A stretch of DNA of 64,000 bases from Pararhizobium antarcticum (GCF_001885585.1 NZ_LSRP01000068.1:44394-108393); one strand, 5' to 3'; positions 50,238 to 59,813 are shown, counted from the stretch's first letter. Numbers and translations: made by a program. Notes: generated by a model from the sequence alone, not told the origin.

Positions 50238-51455
50238 ATGAAGATCGCCGCGCTCAAGACCCACGTCGTCGCCGTTCCGCCACCGCATGTCGGCGGCATG
50301 TACTGGATCTTTGTGGAACTCGAAACCGCCTGTGGCATCAAGGGTGTCGGCGAAATCTACGCGACATCCTTCCATCCGACCGCCCTGGCGCCGCTGATCG
50401 ACGACGTGTTCCAGCGCTACCTGCTCGACCATGACCCGCACCAGATCGAGCGGTTCTGGCGGGCCGCCTATTCCAGCGGCTTCACCCAGCGTCCCGATCC
50501 GACGATGATCGGCATTGTTTCCGGTCTCGAGATTGCCTGCTGGGACATTATCGGCAAGGCGGCCGGCCGGCCGGTTGCCGACCTGATCGGCGGACCCGTG
50601 CACGACAGGCTGCGGGCCTACACCTATCTCTATCCCAAGAAAGCCGCCGGCGACTACGACTACAACGACCCGGACCTTGCCGCAGAAGAGGCCATCCGCA
50701 TGGTCAAAATGGGCTTCACTGCGCTGAAATTCGACCCGGCCGGCCCCTATACAAATTACTCCGGCCATCATCTGTCACTGAGCGTCATGGCGCGCTGCGA
50801 GCTCTTCTGCGCGAAAATCCGGGAAGCCGTCGGTGACAGCGCCGACATCCTGTTCGGCACCCATGGCCAGATGGTGCCGGCCTCGGCGATCCGGCTGGCC
50901 AAGCGGCTCGAAAAATATGACCCACTCTGGTTCGAGGAACCCGTGCCTCCGGGACAAGAGGCCGCGATGGCGCAGGTCGCCCGCGCCACCTCGATCCCCG
51001 TCTCGACCGGCGAGCGGCTGACGACGAAGTACGAATTCCAGCGCGTGCTCGAAACCGGTGCCGCCTCGATCCTGCAGATGAATGTTGCCCGCGTCGGCGG
51101 CATTCTGGAGGCCAAGAAGATCGCCGGCATGGCGGAAGCCTTCTATGCCCAGATCGCACCGCATCTCTATAACGGCCCCGTCGGCGCTGCCGCCAGCATC
51201 CAGCTGGCTGCGACATCGCCGAACTTCCTGATCCACGAATCGATCATCGATTTCGGCGGTTTCCATGGCGACGTGCTGAAGACCAAGCTGGCATTCGATG
51301 ACGGCTACCTGATCCCGTCGCGTGAGCCCGGTCTCGGCATCGAACTCGATCTCGACGTGATCGCGGCCAACTCCCCCTATACCGGTGAACGCCTGCACCT
51401 GCAGATGTCGTCCGAACACGCCGACGTCAAGGCGCTCACGCCGGCCAGAGGCTGA
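50238..51455 (+). CDS. Mandelate racemase/muconate-lactonizing-type enolase-superfamily enzyme
   Basis: A 405-residue protein with the enolase-superfamily layout. An N-terminal capping domain (TACGIKGVGEIY) is followed by a TIM-barrel with metal-ligand regions around FGTHGQ, WFEEPVPP and VSTGERL. The base position normally read as KxK appears as LKFDPAG, a variation seen in sugar-acid dehydratase and cycloisomerase subgroups. It probably acts on an acid-sugar (dehydration or cycloisomerisation). It starts 25 bases after the aldehyde dehydrogenase. Confidence 0.85.
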   Translation: MKIAALKTHVVAVPPPHVGGMYWIFVELETACGIKGVGEIYATSFHPTALAPLIDDVFQRYLLDHDPHQIERFWRAAYSSGFTQRPDPTMIGIVSGLEIACWDIIGKAAGRPVADLIGGPVHDRLRAYTYLYPKKAAGDYDYNDPDLAAEEAIRMVKMGFTALKFDPAGPYTNYSGHHLSLSVMARCELFCAKIREAVGDSADILFGTHGQMVPASAIRLAKRLEKYDPLWFEEPVPPGQEAAMAQVARATSIPVSTGERLTTKYEFQRVLETGAASILQMNVARVGGILEAKKIAGMAEAFYAQIAPHLYNGPVGAAASIQLAATSPNFLIHESIIDFGGFHGDVLKTKLAFDDGYLIPSREPGLGIELDLDVIAANSPYTGERLHLQMSSEHADVKALTPARG

Positions 51456-51498
51456 TGCGCAGGCAGAGAAAGATCCTTGTGGCCGGACGGGAGCGATC

Positions 51499-53112
51499 AT
51501 GACCCATGACTTCGTCATTGTCGGCGCCGGATCGGCCGGCTGTATCCTCGCCAGCCGCCTCAGCGAGAACGGCCGCTACAGCGTGCTACTGCTCGAGGCC
51601 GGCGGCAAGGATGATTCCTTCTGGTTCAAGATCCCGGTCGGCTACGCAAGGAGCTATTACAATCCGGCGGTCAACTGGATGTATTCGACCGAGCCGGAGC
51701 CCGAACTGTTGAACCGCCGCCTCTATGTGCCCCGCGGCAAGGTGCAGGGCGGCTCCGGCTCGATCAATGCCATGGTTTTCGTGCGCGGTGCGGCGTCGGA
51801 TTTCGACGACTGGGCAAAAGCCGGCAATCCCGGCTGGGCTGCGGACGATGTGCTGCCGTTTTTCCGCAAGCTCGAAACCCATGCCAAGGGCGCGTCCGAC
51901 TGGCATGGCGGCGACGGACCGATCCACGTCACGCCGATGCGCGGCATGACCCATCCGGTGAGCGACGCCTTTCTTGAGGCCTGCAGTGAGTTGCAGCTGC
52001 CGCTCAACCCTGATTTCAATGGCGCCGCGATCGAAGGCGCGGGCGTCTACGACATCAACACCCGCAAGGGCCAGCGCTCGCATTCCAGCGCCGAATATCT
52101 GCGCCCGGCCCTGAAGCGGGCCAATCTGTCGATCGAGCGTCACGCAATTGCCGAACGGCTGGTTTTTGCCGATGATGGTCGCGTCACCGGCGTCGAGGTG
52201 CGCCAGAACGGCGCCATCAAGACCTTTTCCGCCCGCTGCGAGGTGATCGTCGCAACAGGCGCGGTCGCCACGCCGAAACTGCTGCAGCTCTCCGGGCTCG
52301 GCAACGGCGCCAGCTTGACCGCGGCCGGCATTGCGACCCGCCGTCACCTGCCCGCCGTCGGCGCCAATCTGCAGGATCACCTCTGCGCCAGCTTTTATTA
52401 CCGTGCCAACCGGCCGACCCTGAACGGAAGTTTCGCCAGCCTGTTCGGTCAGGCGGCCCTCGGCCTGCAATATGTGCTGACCCGCAAGGGGCCGTTTGCC
52501 ATGAGCGTCAACCAGGCCGGTGGCTTCTTTCGAGGTCGACCGGACGAACAGCGGCCGAACATCCAGCTCTATTTCAATCCGCTCTCCTATCGCATCCCCA
52601 ACAACCCGAAAGCCGGGCTTTTGCCGGAACCCTATCCGGGCTTCCTGATCGCCTTCAATTCCTGCCGCCCGACCAGCCGCGGCGCGGTGACGATCGCCTC
52701 GCCCGATCCCGCCGATGCACCCCTGATCCGCCCCAACTACCTGTCCACGGAACGCGACATCGACGAAATCATCCAGGGCAGCCGTCTGGTGCGCCGCATC
52801 GCCGGCGCTCCGGCGCTTGCCGCAATCACCGCGCAAGAGGTTTCCCCCTCGCCGGCCATCGACACAGACGCCGGGTTCATTGAGTATTTCCGGGAAAACT
52901 CCGGTTCGATCTACCATCTCTGCGGCACGGCGATGATGGGCCGAGATGCAGCGACCGCTGTGGTGGACAGCCGGCTGCGCGTGCACGGCGTGCAGGGTCT
53001 GCGCATCGTCGATGCCTCGGTCTTTCCGAACGTCACCGCCGGCAACATCAATGCACCGACGATGATGGTCGCCGAAAAGGGCGCCGCGATGATCCTGGAA
53101 GACGCCCTTTGA
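51499..53112 (+). CDS. GMC-family FAD oxidoreductase (choline/glucose dehydrogenase-like)
   Basis: A 537-residue flavoprotein. The FAD motif [14 protein letters not shown] begins near residue 7, the GMC signature [14 protein letters not shown] lies near 80-93, and the C-terminal HLCGTAMMG and [16 protein letters not shown] carry the catalytic histidine/asparagine region. It should oxidise an alcohol or polyol. The ATG at 51499 follows GGGAGCG; the open frame further upstream overlaps the preceding gene. Cytoplasmic, since no signal peptide is visible. Confidence 0.9.
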   Translation: MTHDFVIVGAGSAGCILASRLSENGRYSVLLLEAGGKDDSFWFKIPVGYARSYYNPAVNWMYSTEPEPELLNRRLYVPRGKVQGGSGSINAMVFVRGAASDFDDWAKAGNPGWAADDVLPFFRKLETHAKGASDWHGGDGPIHVTPMRGMTHPVSDAFLEACSELQLPLNPDFNGAAIEGAGVYDINTRKGQRSHSSAEYLRPALKRANLSIERHAIAERLVFADDGRVTGVEVRQNGAIKTFSARCEVIVATGAVATPKLLQLSGLGNGASLTAAGIATRRHLPAVGANLQDHLCASFYYRANRPTLNGSFASLFGQAALGLQYVLTRKGPFAMSVNQAGGFFRGRPDEQRPNIQLYFNPLSYRIPNNPKAGLLPEPYPGFLIAFNSCRPTSRGAVTIASPDPADAPLIRPNYLSTERDIDEIIQGSRLVRRIAGAPALAAITAQEVSPSPAIDTDAGFIEYFRENSGSIYHLCGTAMMGRDAATAVVDSRLRVHGVQGLRIVDASVFPNVTAGNINAPTMMVAEKGAAMILEDAL

Positions 53113-53218
53113 GCGCAGGATGCGGGATGGGGCTCTGCACCGGTCGCGCCTGTGCCAGGGCCCGCTGACGAAAAAAGTGAACAGCCAGCTACCAGCGGGC
53201 TAAAACGGGAGAACGGAC

Positions 53219-54124
53219 ATGCGATACGGCTTTATCGGCCTTGGACATCTCGGTGCAAATCTGGCGGGCAGCCTGCTCAAGGCGGGTTTTGACCTCACCG
53301 TCAACGACGTCGATCGCGGCAAGGCGGATGGCCTCATCGCCGCCGGCGCCGGCTGGGCACAGACGCCGGGAAGCCTTTCGGCCAGTGTCGATGCCGTCAT
53401 CACCTGCCTGCCCTCGCCGGCGATCTCGGAAAAGGTCCTGGCCGGACCGGACGGCATTCTATCGGGCCTCAAACCCGGCGGCACCTGGATCGAGATGAGC
53501 ACGCTCGACCAGACCGATATCGAGCGGCTGGCGACAATGGCAGCGCACAAGAGCGTCCGCATGATGGAGGCACCGGTCACCGGCGGCGTGCACAAGGCGG
53601 CATCCGGCGAGATAACCGTGATTGCCGGCGGCGATCGCGATCTCTTTGAAACCCATCTTCCGGCCCTCCAGGCCATGGGCGGCGAGATCTTTCATGCCGG
53701 CCCGCTCGGCAAGGCGGCGGTGATCAAGGTGATCACCAACATGCTCGCCTTCATTCATCTGATCGCGACCGGCGAAGCCCTGATGCTGGCCAAAAAGGGC
53801 GGCATCGACCTCACCGACGCCTTCAACATCATCAAGGCCAGTTCCGGCAACAGTTTCGTCCACGAGACGGAGGGCCAGGTGATCCTCAACGGCAGCTACA
53901 ACATCAATTTCACCATGGACCTTGCGGTCAAGGACCTCGGTTTTGCGCTCGGCTTCGGCAAGCAGTTCGGCGTGCCGCTCGATCTCGCCTCGCATGCGCT
54001 GCAGACCTTCATCCGCGGACGCTCGACCTATGGCGGCAACGCCTGGTCGTCGCAGGTCGTCAAGCTGCTCGAAGACGCGGTCGGCACCGACCTGCGCGCG
54101 CCCGGCTTCCCGGCGGAACTCTGA
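53219..54124 (+). CDS. NAD(P)-dependent beta-hydroxyacid dehydrogenase (3-hydroxyisobutyrate / tartronate-semialdehyde reductase type)
   Basis: A 301-residue dehydrogenase. The Rossmann start [20 protein letters not shown], the [18 protein letters not shown] motif near 117 and the catalytic lysine region [12 protein letters not shown] near 165 are typical of the 3-hydroxyisobutyrate dehydrogenase/2-hydroxy-3-oxopropionate reductase family. It follows the GMC gene by about 105 bases and probably ends the catabolic unit. Confidence 0.9.
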   Translation: MRYGFIGLGHLGANLAGSLLKAGFDLTVNDVDRGKADGLIAAGAGWAQTPGSLSASVDAVITCLPSPAISEKVLAGPDGILSGLKPGGTWIEMSTLDQTDIERLATMAAHKSVRMMEAPVTGGVHKAASGEITVIAGGDRDLFETHLPALQAMGGEIFHAGPLGKAAVIKVITNMLAFIHLIATGEALMLAKKGGIDLTDAFNIIKASSGNSFVHETEGQVILNGSYNINFTMDLAVKDLGFALGFGKQFGVPLDLASHALQTFIRGRSTYGGNAWSSQVVKLLEDAVGTDLRAPGFPAEL

Positions 54125-54287
54125 CGCCAGCAAGGCCGACAGACAGACCGCCGGGCGGGGAAGAGCGCCCCGGGTCGCAACGATGCCGGGGCAGGTTCAG
54201 TCCGGCTGGAACCGGAGCCAGAAACATCGGAGCCAGACATACTGGGGCCGGAACGGTCGGTGCTGGAAAAGTTGACGCCCGACCGGC

Positions 54288-54524
54288 TCAGGACGCAAAC
54301 ACCAGATCGCCGCCATCGCGCCGGTTCAGGGCCGCGAGGAGATCGTCCTGCGTCTGGTGGCCCATCAGAAAAAGATCGATGACCGCGCCGGCGGCGCTGA
54401 CGCCCTCCTGGCTGCGCAGGCGAATGCTCCGTTCGGCGCACCAGGAGAAAAGTGCACCGGCAAGCGCATCGACATCATCGAAACGGGGTGTGACGGTCTT
54501 GAACGATGTAACGGTCTGGGACAT
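54288..54524 (-). CDS. Small uncharacterised protein
   Basis: A 78-residue soluble protein with a good minus-strand ribosome site (GGAGGG) before ATG 54524. The sequence has RFDDVDALAGALFSWCAERS and a leucine-rich C-terminal part. I do not recognise a family. It is the last gene before the accessory region and faces the catabolic cassette. Confidence 0.6.
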   Translation of the reverse strand: MSQTVTSFKTVTPRFDDVDALAGALFSWCAERSIRLRSQEGVSAAGAVIDLFLMGHQTQDDLLAALNRRDGGDLVFAS

Positions 54525-54961
54525 GAAACCCTCCTGCTGGAATGAAGATGCCCCAGATTGAGACCAAGTCCTGCGTTTTGCAAAGCCGATCGCAATCCGC
54601 AGTTAATCGCTCCGCACGCCCTGTCCCGTTTCGCAACACTCTCTCAAAAGATCGTGCCGATCTGGCACAGTTTTGCCCCTTCGCCACGATTTCCGGTTGT
54701 TTCCTGGGACTTTGTCACCAGCGCGCATGGATCACCGTTCACACTTTGACGGCGAGCGATGGGCGGATCTTCGGGACGGATAGAAACAGAAATGGTGGGC
54801 CCGGAGGGCCTGCCGAATTCCAAGAAAATCAGCAGCTTAACCCCGTGTGGGACGAAGACCCCATTTTATAAAAATCAATGGCTTAGTAAAGCCGCCGTCC
54901 CACTTTTTCCGGACGTTTCCGCCCCTTCTTTCCCGGTCGTATTGCGACCAGGGAGGCGCGT
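54525..54961. other. Gap at the edge of the accessory region, no gene recognised
   Basis: About 437 bases between the small protein and the helix-turn-helix gene. Frames here have no ribosome sites and no recognisable protein. The stretch near 54792-54830 is GC-rich and then turns AT-rich, so the left edge of an integrated element may lie here. No flanking direct repeat could be tested because the right edge is outside the window. Confidence 0.45.
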
Positions 54962-55723
54962 ATGAGCGGGGCGCGGCCATTTCGGGACGTGAAGCTGCAA
55001 TGGCTTCAGCAGTTGAGCTGCGACAAGGATTTGAGCGACAGCGCACGATCCGTGGCGCTTTACGTCATCACCACGCATTTGAACGGCCACACCGAGAAGG
55101 CGTGGCCGTCCTATCAAACGATTGCCGACGCGACCGGCAAGAGCGTCAAGACCATTCAGCGCGCCGTCCGTGAACTTGAAGTCAAAGGATGGTTCGAGGT
55201 CCAGCGCGGAAATGGCGTCGGGCACAACACAGAATATCGTCCCTCAGCGGCATCGATTTTACGCGCATCGGATGCCCGTGAAAAGACGGACAAAGTTGTC
55301 ACCCTTTACCCCAATGAAGGCGGTCAAAATCGTCCGCAAAGGCGGTCAGATGTGTCCAGAGAAGGGGGACAAATATGTCCACCAAACTTAGAGAAAGAAA
55401 AAATAAATAAACCTAACCCGCGCGAGGACGCCCCGCCGCGCGTCGAGACGCGGCGAGCTGTCCCGCTCGTTTTCGTAGCCGAAACCAAAACGGATCAGGT
55501 CGAGCAATGGCGCACCTGGTTGCGACGTCACGGCTTTCCGTCGATCGACGCTTTGGGCATGCGGACGTTGAAAAACGGGAAAGCAGGCTATGCCCTGCCC
55601 AGCTATTGGCCGCCGGATGAGACGAGCGCGAGTGCGCTGGATTGGATCGCTTTCTTCAGCCACCGCCGTGACCACATTGCCCATGAAACCGCCCGGCAGA
55701 CGACAGTCCGGAGGGCGTCATGA
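54962..55723 (+). CDS. Helix-turn-helix protein of a mobile element
   Basis: A 253-residue protein with a winged helix-turn-helix near 40-95 (AWPSYQTIADATGKSVKTIQ, RAVRELEVKGWFEVQ), the type found in replication or regulatory proteins of plasmids and integrative elements. The middle (about 105-165) is hydrophilic and variable. A C-terminal region (QVEQWRTWLRRHGFPSIDAL) may be a separate small domain. The ATG at 54962 follows AGGGAGGCG. Its stop overlaps the mobC start (ATGA), so it belongs to the mobilisation unit. Confidence 0.75.
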   Translation: MSGARPFRDVKLQWLQQLSCDKDLSDSARSVALYVITTHLNGHTEKAWPSYQTIADATGKSVKTIQRAVRELEVKGWFEVQRGNGVGHNTEYRPSAASILRASDAREKTDKVVTLYPNEGGQNRPQRRSDVSREGGQICPPNLEKEKINKPNPREDAPPRVETRRAVPLVFVAETKTDQVEQWRTWLRRHGFPSIDALGMRTLKNGKAGYALPSYWPPDETSASALDWIAFFSHRRDHIAHETARQTTVRRAS

Positions 55724-56202
55724 CGGCTGGCGATTTGAAGAGAGCAAGGCGACCCCTGTCATACGGCGAGCCGTCCGACAGGGAGCATTGTGAGGGGAGG
55801 CAGGCCTCCCCTTCAAACCCCACCAAGAGCATGCGGCGATCGCCCAAAGGCGAACTCAATGCCGTCGTGGTTTTCCGCTGCACGGCAACGGAAAAGCAGG
55901 CGCTGACCGCACGCGCGGCGCGGGCTGGTTTGCCCTTTGCCACGCTGATGCGGGAAGCGCTTGGCCTCACCGAGGCGCGCCGCCGCCGTCCGGTCCCCAA
56001 GGTGGATCCGGAGCTGGTGCGCGCCGTCGCCCGGATCGGTGGCAACCTCAACCAAATTGCGCGATGGCTGAACACGGCCCAGGCTCAGGGCCAGTTGTCC
56101 GCGATCGACGCAATCTCGGTTGCCGCCCGCCTGGTCGCGATAGAGCGGGCGCTTTCGGACACACTTGAGCAGTTCACGGCCCAGGATGGTGCGCCGTGCT
56201 GA
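55720..56202 (+). CDS. mobC: MobC-like mobilisation protein
   Basis: A 160-residue basic protein. After a variable N-terminus of about 45 residues there is a ribbon-helix-helix-like region (VVVFRCTATEKQALTARAAR) and the MobC pattern VARIGGNLNQIARWLN near 107-122. MobC proteins assist the relaxase at oriT. It overlaps the upstream gene by ATGA and the relaxase start by seven bases. Confidence 0.85.
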   Translation: MTAGDLKRARRPLSYGEPSDREHCEGRQASPSNPTKSMRRSPKGELNAVVVFRCTATEKQALTARAARAGLPFATLMREALGLTEARRRRPVPKVDPELVRAVARIGGNLNQIARWLNTAQAQGQLSAIDAISVAARLVAIERALSDTLEQFTAQDGAPC

Positions 56203-57827
56203 TCAAGTTCTTCCGAAACGGCCAGGGCGGCGGATCGGGACCGGTTGACTACCTGGTCGAGCGCGACGTCGTCGCTTACGACCAGAACCGCAACGCGATC
56301 CGCGACGAGCGCGGCGAGATCATGCTATTTGCTCGCGAGCCCCTGCCGGAAGTGTTGCGCGGCGACGCAGACCGCATGCGCGCGCTGATCGACGCCTGCC
56401 CGCATCAGTGGACCTATCGCGCCGGCGTCATCGCCTTCACGGCGGAGGACGCGCCGAACCCCGCCCAGCAACGGCAGGTGATGGACGCCTTCGAGAGCCT
56501 TGCCTTCGCCGGGCTCGAAGCCGACCAGCGCGATATGCTTTGGGTCCGCCACACCCACGAGGGCCGCGTCGAGCTACATTTCGTGACGCCGCGCATGGAG
56601 CTTGTGAGCGGACGCAGTCTCAACATCGCACCACCCGGCTACCAGAAACATTACGACGCCTTGCGCGATGTTCTGAACAAGGAGCACGGCTGGAACGATC
56701 CGATGGCGCCGGAGCGCGCCCGCGAGACAGTCAGCCTCATCGAAAGCGTACGGCGCGGCGATGCCCGCGAACTGATCCATGACTGGATCGTCCAGCGCGT
56801 CGAGACCGGCGAAATCTACGACCGCCCGAGCATGACCGAGGCTTTGACGGCGGCAGGGTTCGACCTGCCGCGCGCCGGCAAACATTACATCACCGTGCGC
56901 GATCCGGAGACGGACGAGCGCTGGCGTCTGAAAGGAGACCTGTTCCGTGAAGACTGGACCCGAAAGAATACCCTTGAGCGAGCGCTTGAAAGATCGGCTG
57001 GCAAGCCCAGCCGCTCCGGAAGCCGGCTCGACGCCATCGCCATCGATGAGCTTCGAGACCGATTGGAGCGAAGCCTTGAAGCGCGCGCAAGCTACAATCG
57101 TGACCGATATCCGCAGCTTCACGGACACGAACCGCCAGCACTTGAACGAGGCGCTGGCGACGACCGAGGCGGACGTGAACCGGCTTCGCTCGATGGTGCA
57201 GCCGTTCTTCCTGACCATGGGCGCGGTGGCACTGCTGATCGTCCTGTTGAGTTTCGCCGCGAGCTGGTTTTGGGCGGGCCTGATGATCGACCGCGCCCAG
57301 AGCGCCAGCCTCTGGCAGATGGGCTTGCAGGTCAACCAGACCAGCAGCGGCAAAGTCCTGACATGGGACGTCAACCGCCTTCAGCTGATCACCTGTCAGG
57401 CCGGGAGCGACAAAGCGCCATGCCTGAAGATCGTCCAGGGAGATTGACCGATGACCGAAACCACCAAACCACCGATGCCCGAGAGCCTGTCCCCGCTGGA
57501 ACGCGAATTGCTGGGTTACGTCGAGACGTTGATGAACGCCTTGAGCAGCGGAACCGCGCAATTCGAGACACTGGAGAAACGCTCGACCGACATGATCGAA
57601 AATCGGCAAGCGGCTTTGGAAGGATCGCTGAAATCGCTCATCGCGTCACAGGCTACCTTCATGAACGCCTGGCTCGCCTCCGGCACTCCTTCCAGCGACA
57701 CGGCCTCGACCGAGCTAGCGGAAGCGTTCGCCCTGCTGGAACAAGCCGAAGCGATGCTGGAGGCGGTCGCAGCGCCGACGTAGCAGACCGAACGCCCGCG
57801 CCCGGTCGCGGCCGCGGCCGCGTCTGA
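56196..57827 (+). CDS. mobA: Relaxase of the MobA/VirD2 type, MbeA-like
   Basis: A 543-residue relaxase that would nick oriT and lead DNA transfer. It starts at GTG 56196 with MLIKFFRNGQGGGSGPVDYL. The metal-site region is WVRHTHEGRVELHFVTP: H119, E126 and H128 sit at the H-E-N spacing (7, 2) I recall for MbeA of ColE1, with histidine replacing asparagine. The second half (from about residue 250) is arginine/aspartate/glycine-rich and low in information because two other genes are encoded in another frame of the same DNA. A Tyr nucleophile is not obvious, as in the HEN class. Confidence 0.85.
   Translation: MLIKFFRNGQGGGSGPVDYLVERDVVAYDQNRNAIRDERGEIMLFAREPLPEVLRGDADRMRALIDACPHQWTYRAGVIAFTAEDAPNPAQQRQVMDAFESLAFAGLEADQRDMLWVRHTHEGRVELHFVTPRMELVSGRSLNIAPPGYQKHYDALRDVLNKEHGWNDPMAPERARETVSLIESVRRGDARELIHDWIVQRVETGEIYDRPSMTEALTAAGFDLPRAGKHYITVRDPETDERWRLKGDLFREDWTRKNTLERALERSAGKPSRSGSRLDAIAIDELRDRLERSLEARASYNRDRYPQLHGHEPPALERGAGDDRGGREPASLDGAAVLPDHGRGGTADRPVEFRRELVLGGPDDRPRPERQPLADGLAGQPDQQRQSPDMGRQPPSADHLSGRERQSAMPEDRPGRLTDDRNHQTTDAREPVPAGTRIAGLRRDVDERLEQRNRAIRDTGETLDRHDRKSASGFGRIAEIAHRVTGYLHERLARLRHSFQRHGLDRASGSVRPAGTSRSDAGGGRSADVADRTPAPGRGRGRV
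56947..57447 (+). CDS. mobB: MobB/MbeB-like mobilisation protein nested in the relaxase gene
   Basis: A 166-residue protein encoded in the +1 frame entirely inside the relaxase gene. GTG 56947 is preceded by AAAGGAG at 56931-56937. The N-terminal half is helical and charged (DWSEALKRAQATIVTDI), with one strong membrane helix near 88-112 (MGAVALLIVLLSFAASWFWA) and a cysteine-containing C-terminus. This is the layout of MbeB-type proteins, which anchor the relaxosome at the membrane. Codon composition is normal in this frame while the relaxase frame is degenerate, supporting real coding. Confidence 0.8.
   Translation: MKTGPERIPLSERLKDRLASPAAPEAGSTPSPSMSFETDWSEALKRAQATIVTDIRSFTDTNRQHLNEALATTEADVNRLRSMVQPFFLTMGAVALLIVLLSFAASWFWAGLMIDRAQSASLWQMGLQVNQTSSGKVLTWDVNRLQLITCQAGSDKAPCLKIVQGD
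57451..57783 (+). CDS. mobD: MobD/MbeD-like protein nested in the relaxase gene
   Basis: A 110-residue helical protein in the same frame as mobB, three bases after its stop. AGGGAG precedes ATG 57451 by eight bases. The sequence LERELLGYVETLMNALSSGT and the following alanine/glutamate-rich stretches suggest a coiled coil, and no membrane helix is present. In ColE1, mbeD lies in the same nested position after mbeB and is linked to entry exclusion and mobilisation; the identity here is by position and character. Confidence 0.65.
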   Translation: MTETTKPPMPESLSPLERELLGYVETLMNALSSGTAQFETLEKRSTDMIENRQAALEGSLKSLIASQATFMNAWLASGTPSSDTASTELAEAFALLEQAEAMLEAVAAPT

Positions 57828-57854
57828 TTTTCATTCCATTCGGAGTTTCGACCC

Positions 57855-59705
57855 ATGAATTTTATCATTCAGCCCTATCGCTATGCCCTTTCCATCGCCG
57901 TTTTTGCGGCGGGTTTCCTGCTGATGGAAACAGCGCCGTTGTTCTGGCCACCCATCTACCAAAACACGCGCGCCGCGATCCTGGTGATGTTTTTCGGGTT
58001 TGCGCTGCTGACCTTAGCGGGAGACACCCAGGGCCGCATCCGCAGCGCGTCGGGCTTAGCTGTGGGGGCTGCCCTCCTTGCCGCGTCTGCTCTCGCCCTT
58101 ACCGACCCGGCCATTGCGGCAGGCGTCCTGCTCGACAGCTTCAAGAGTTGGCGCAACGCCGGCTATTCCGGAATCGAAAGCATCCGAGGCATGGTCTCGA
58201 CATGGCATCGTTTCACGGAGGCGCAGAAGCTGGGTTTACAAACCAGCCTTGCCATCGGTCTGCCTGTGCCCCTGCTCCTCATTTTACGCACGATCTCGAT
58301 TGCCGCCCCGGCATCATCGAGCCGCATTTCCAAACAAGGCCCATGGCGCGCCCGGTGGATGAACCGGAGCGAACTGCGCCAGCTTCGCCACAACGATACG
58401 GGCTTGCCGCTCGGTCTTTCCGGCAGGGCGATGCTGCGCTATCGCCCCAATCCGAAGACGGGATGGCGCGCCGGCCACCACGTCGCCATCGCCGGCACAC
58501 GCGCCGGGAAAGGCGTGTCCGTCGTCATTCCCGCAATCATCGACCATGACGGGCCAGTCGCCGTCCTCGACATCAAGGGCGAGAACTTCGCCGTGACGCG
58601 CCGATATCGGCAGGCGCTCGGCCGTCAGGTCGTGGTTCTCAATCCATTCGGCGTCATTGAGCCGTCGAAGGACCAGTTCAACCCGCTCGACTATATCCGC
58701 CAAGCGCACCTTGTTCGTGACATCGAGGTCATTGCCGAGGGACTTGTTCGACCGGAAGGCGGAAACGGTTCGCATTTCGCCGAAATGGCGAAATCGACGA
58801 TCGCCGCCGTGATCGAGGTCGTCATGACTAGGCGCGCGGAAGCCGATCGCAACCTGATCACCGTCATGGACCTGCTGTTTTCCGCAGGCTTTGAAAAGAC
58901 GCTGTCGGAATGGGCCAGTGCGCCGGAAACCTTCGGCACGCGCCCGGCCGCCGCCGCTGCGACCTTCCTCGCAGCCGGCGAGAACGAGCGCGGCGCAATC
59001 AAGACGACCATCAAGAAGGCCTTCGATTGGGCACGTTCCGACGAACTGCGCAGTTTCCTAAGCGCATCCACATGCTCGCTCGAAAACCTGTTCGAGGGCC
59101 GCGCCGACCTCTTCATGGTCGTGCCGCTCGACCAGGTAGACGCCCAAGCCGTCTTTCTCCGGCTCCTGACGAACATCATTCTCGGTATGGCTGTGCGCCT
59201 TGAAGGCGCGAAGAAGCCGAAAAGGAACGTGCTTCTGGTGCTGGACGAGTTTGTCCGTCTCGGCCGGATGGAAAAGCTGATCAACATCGCCAACGTCGCC
59301 GCCGGCTGCGGCATCGAGGCGCTATTCATTACACAGGACAAAGGCCAAATCGAAAGCGTCTATGGCAAGGGCGACACCGCCAGCATTCTCGGCTCCTGCG
59401 TCACCACCCGCATTTTCGGTCTCGGCCGCGCCGAGTTCGAAACCGCCAATTGGGCCGCGAACGCGCTTGGCGATCAGACGGTGCTCACCCGCACCAAACA
59501 ATCAGCCGCGAAGTTCGGCGAGAGCCGCAAGACCTCAACCGCCGAACAGCGCCAGAAGCTCATGACCGTCGATCAGATCCTGGAAATGAAGACCGGTAAG
59601 ATGCTGCTGCTGACGGGGTCGAAACCGCCAGCGCTGATTGACGCGATCGTGTCGCACCGGCATCCGGCATATCGGGGGAAGCTGGACCGGAATCCAATGG
59701 TGTAG
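57855..59705 (+). CDS. Type IV coupling protein, VirD4/TraG family
   Basis: A 616-residue ATPase that links a relaxosome to a type IV secretion channel. Several N-terminal hydrophobic segments lie within the first 150 residues, then Walker A (GTRAGKGVS, 214-222) and Walker B near 457 (LLVLDEFVRLGRM). LFITQDKGQIESVYG, near 490, is typical of VirD4. The gene follows the relaxase at 28 bases. No other type IV secretion genes are in view, so the element probably uses a channel encoded elsewhere. Confidence 0.88.
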   Translation: MNFIIQPYRYALSIAVFAAGFLLMETAPLFWPPIYQNTRAAILVMFFGFALLTLAGDTQGRIRSASGLAVGAALLAASALALTDPAIAAGVLLDSFKSWRNAGYSGIESIRGMVSTWHRFTEAQKLGLQTSLAIGLPVPLLLILRTISIAAPASSSRISKQGPWRARWMNRSELRQLRHNDTGLPLGLSGRAMLRYRPNPKTGWRAGHHVAIAGTRAGKGVSVVIPAIIDHDGPVAVLDIKGENFAVTRRYRQALGRQVVVLNPFGVIEPSKDQFNPLDYIRQAHLVRDIEVIAEGLVRPEGGNGSHFAEMAKSTIAAVIEVVMTRRAEADRNLITVMDLLFSAGFEKTLSEWASAPETFGTRPAAAAATFLAAGENERGAIKTTIKKAFDWARSDELRSFLSASTCSLENLFEGRADLFMVVPLDQVDAQAVFLRLLTNIILGMAVRLEGAKKPKRNVLLVLDEFVRLGRMEKLINIANVAAGCGIEALFITQDKGQIESVYGKGDTASILGSCVTTRIFGLGRAEFETANWAANALGDQTVLTRTKQSAAKFGESRKTSTAEQRQKLMTVDQILEMKTGKMLLLTGSKPPALIDAIVSHRHPAYRGKLDRNPMV

Positions 59706-59813
59706 TTGGTCCGCAAGGCCTCTCAATCGCTTAAGATGCGCGATCACTTCCAATCAGCGGATAGTTCACTCCCAATCTGCCGAAAATATTGGCCTCGCAT
59801 CGGTCTTGTCGGG

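Noticed and set aside
54792..54830. TGGTGGGCCCGG at the edge of the accessory region, which looked like the 3' end of a tRNA on the minus strand (a possible att site).
   Set aside because: No T-loop GTTCGAATC sequence or pairing acceptor arm follows, so no tRNA fold is supported. It may still be an att site but there is nothing to show it.
56574..57609. Long minus-strand frames opposite the relaxase.
   Set aside because: They are antisense shadows. The nested +1 frame genes on the plus strand explain the open frames and have ribosome sites.
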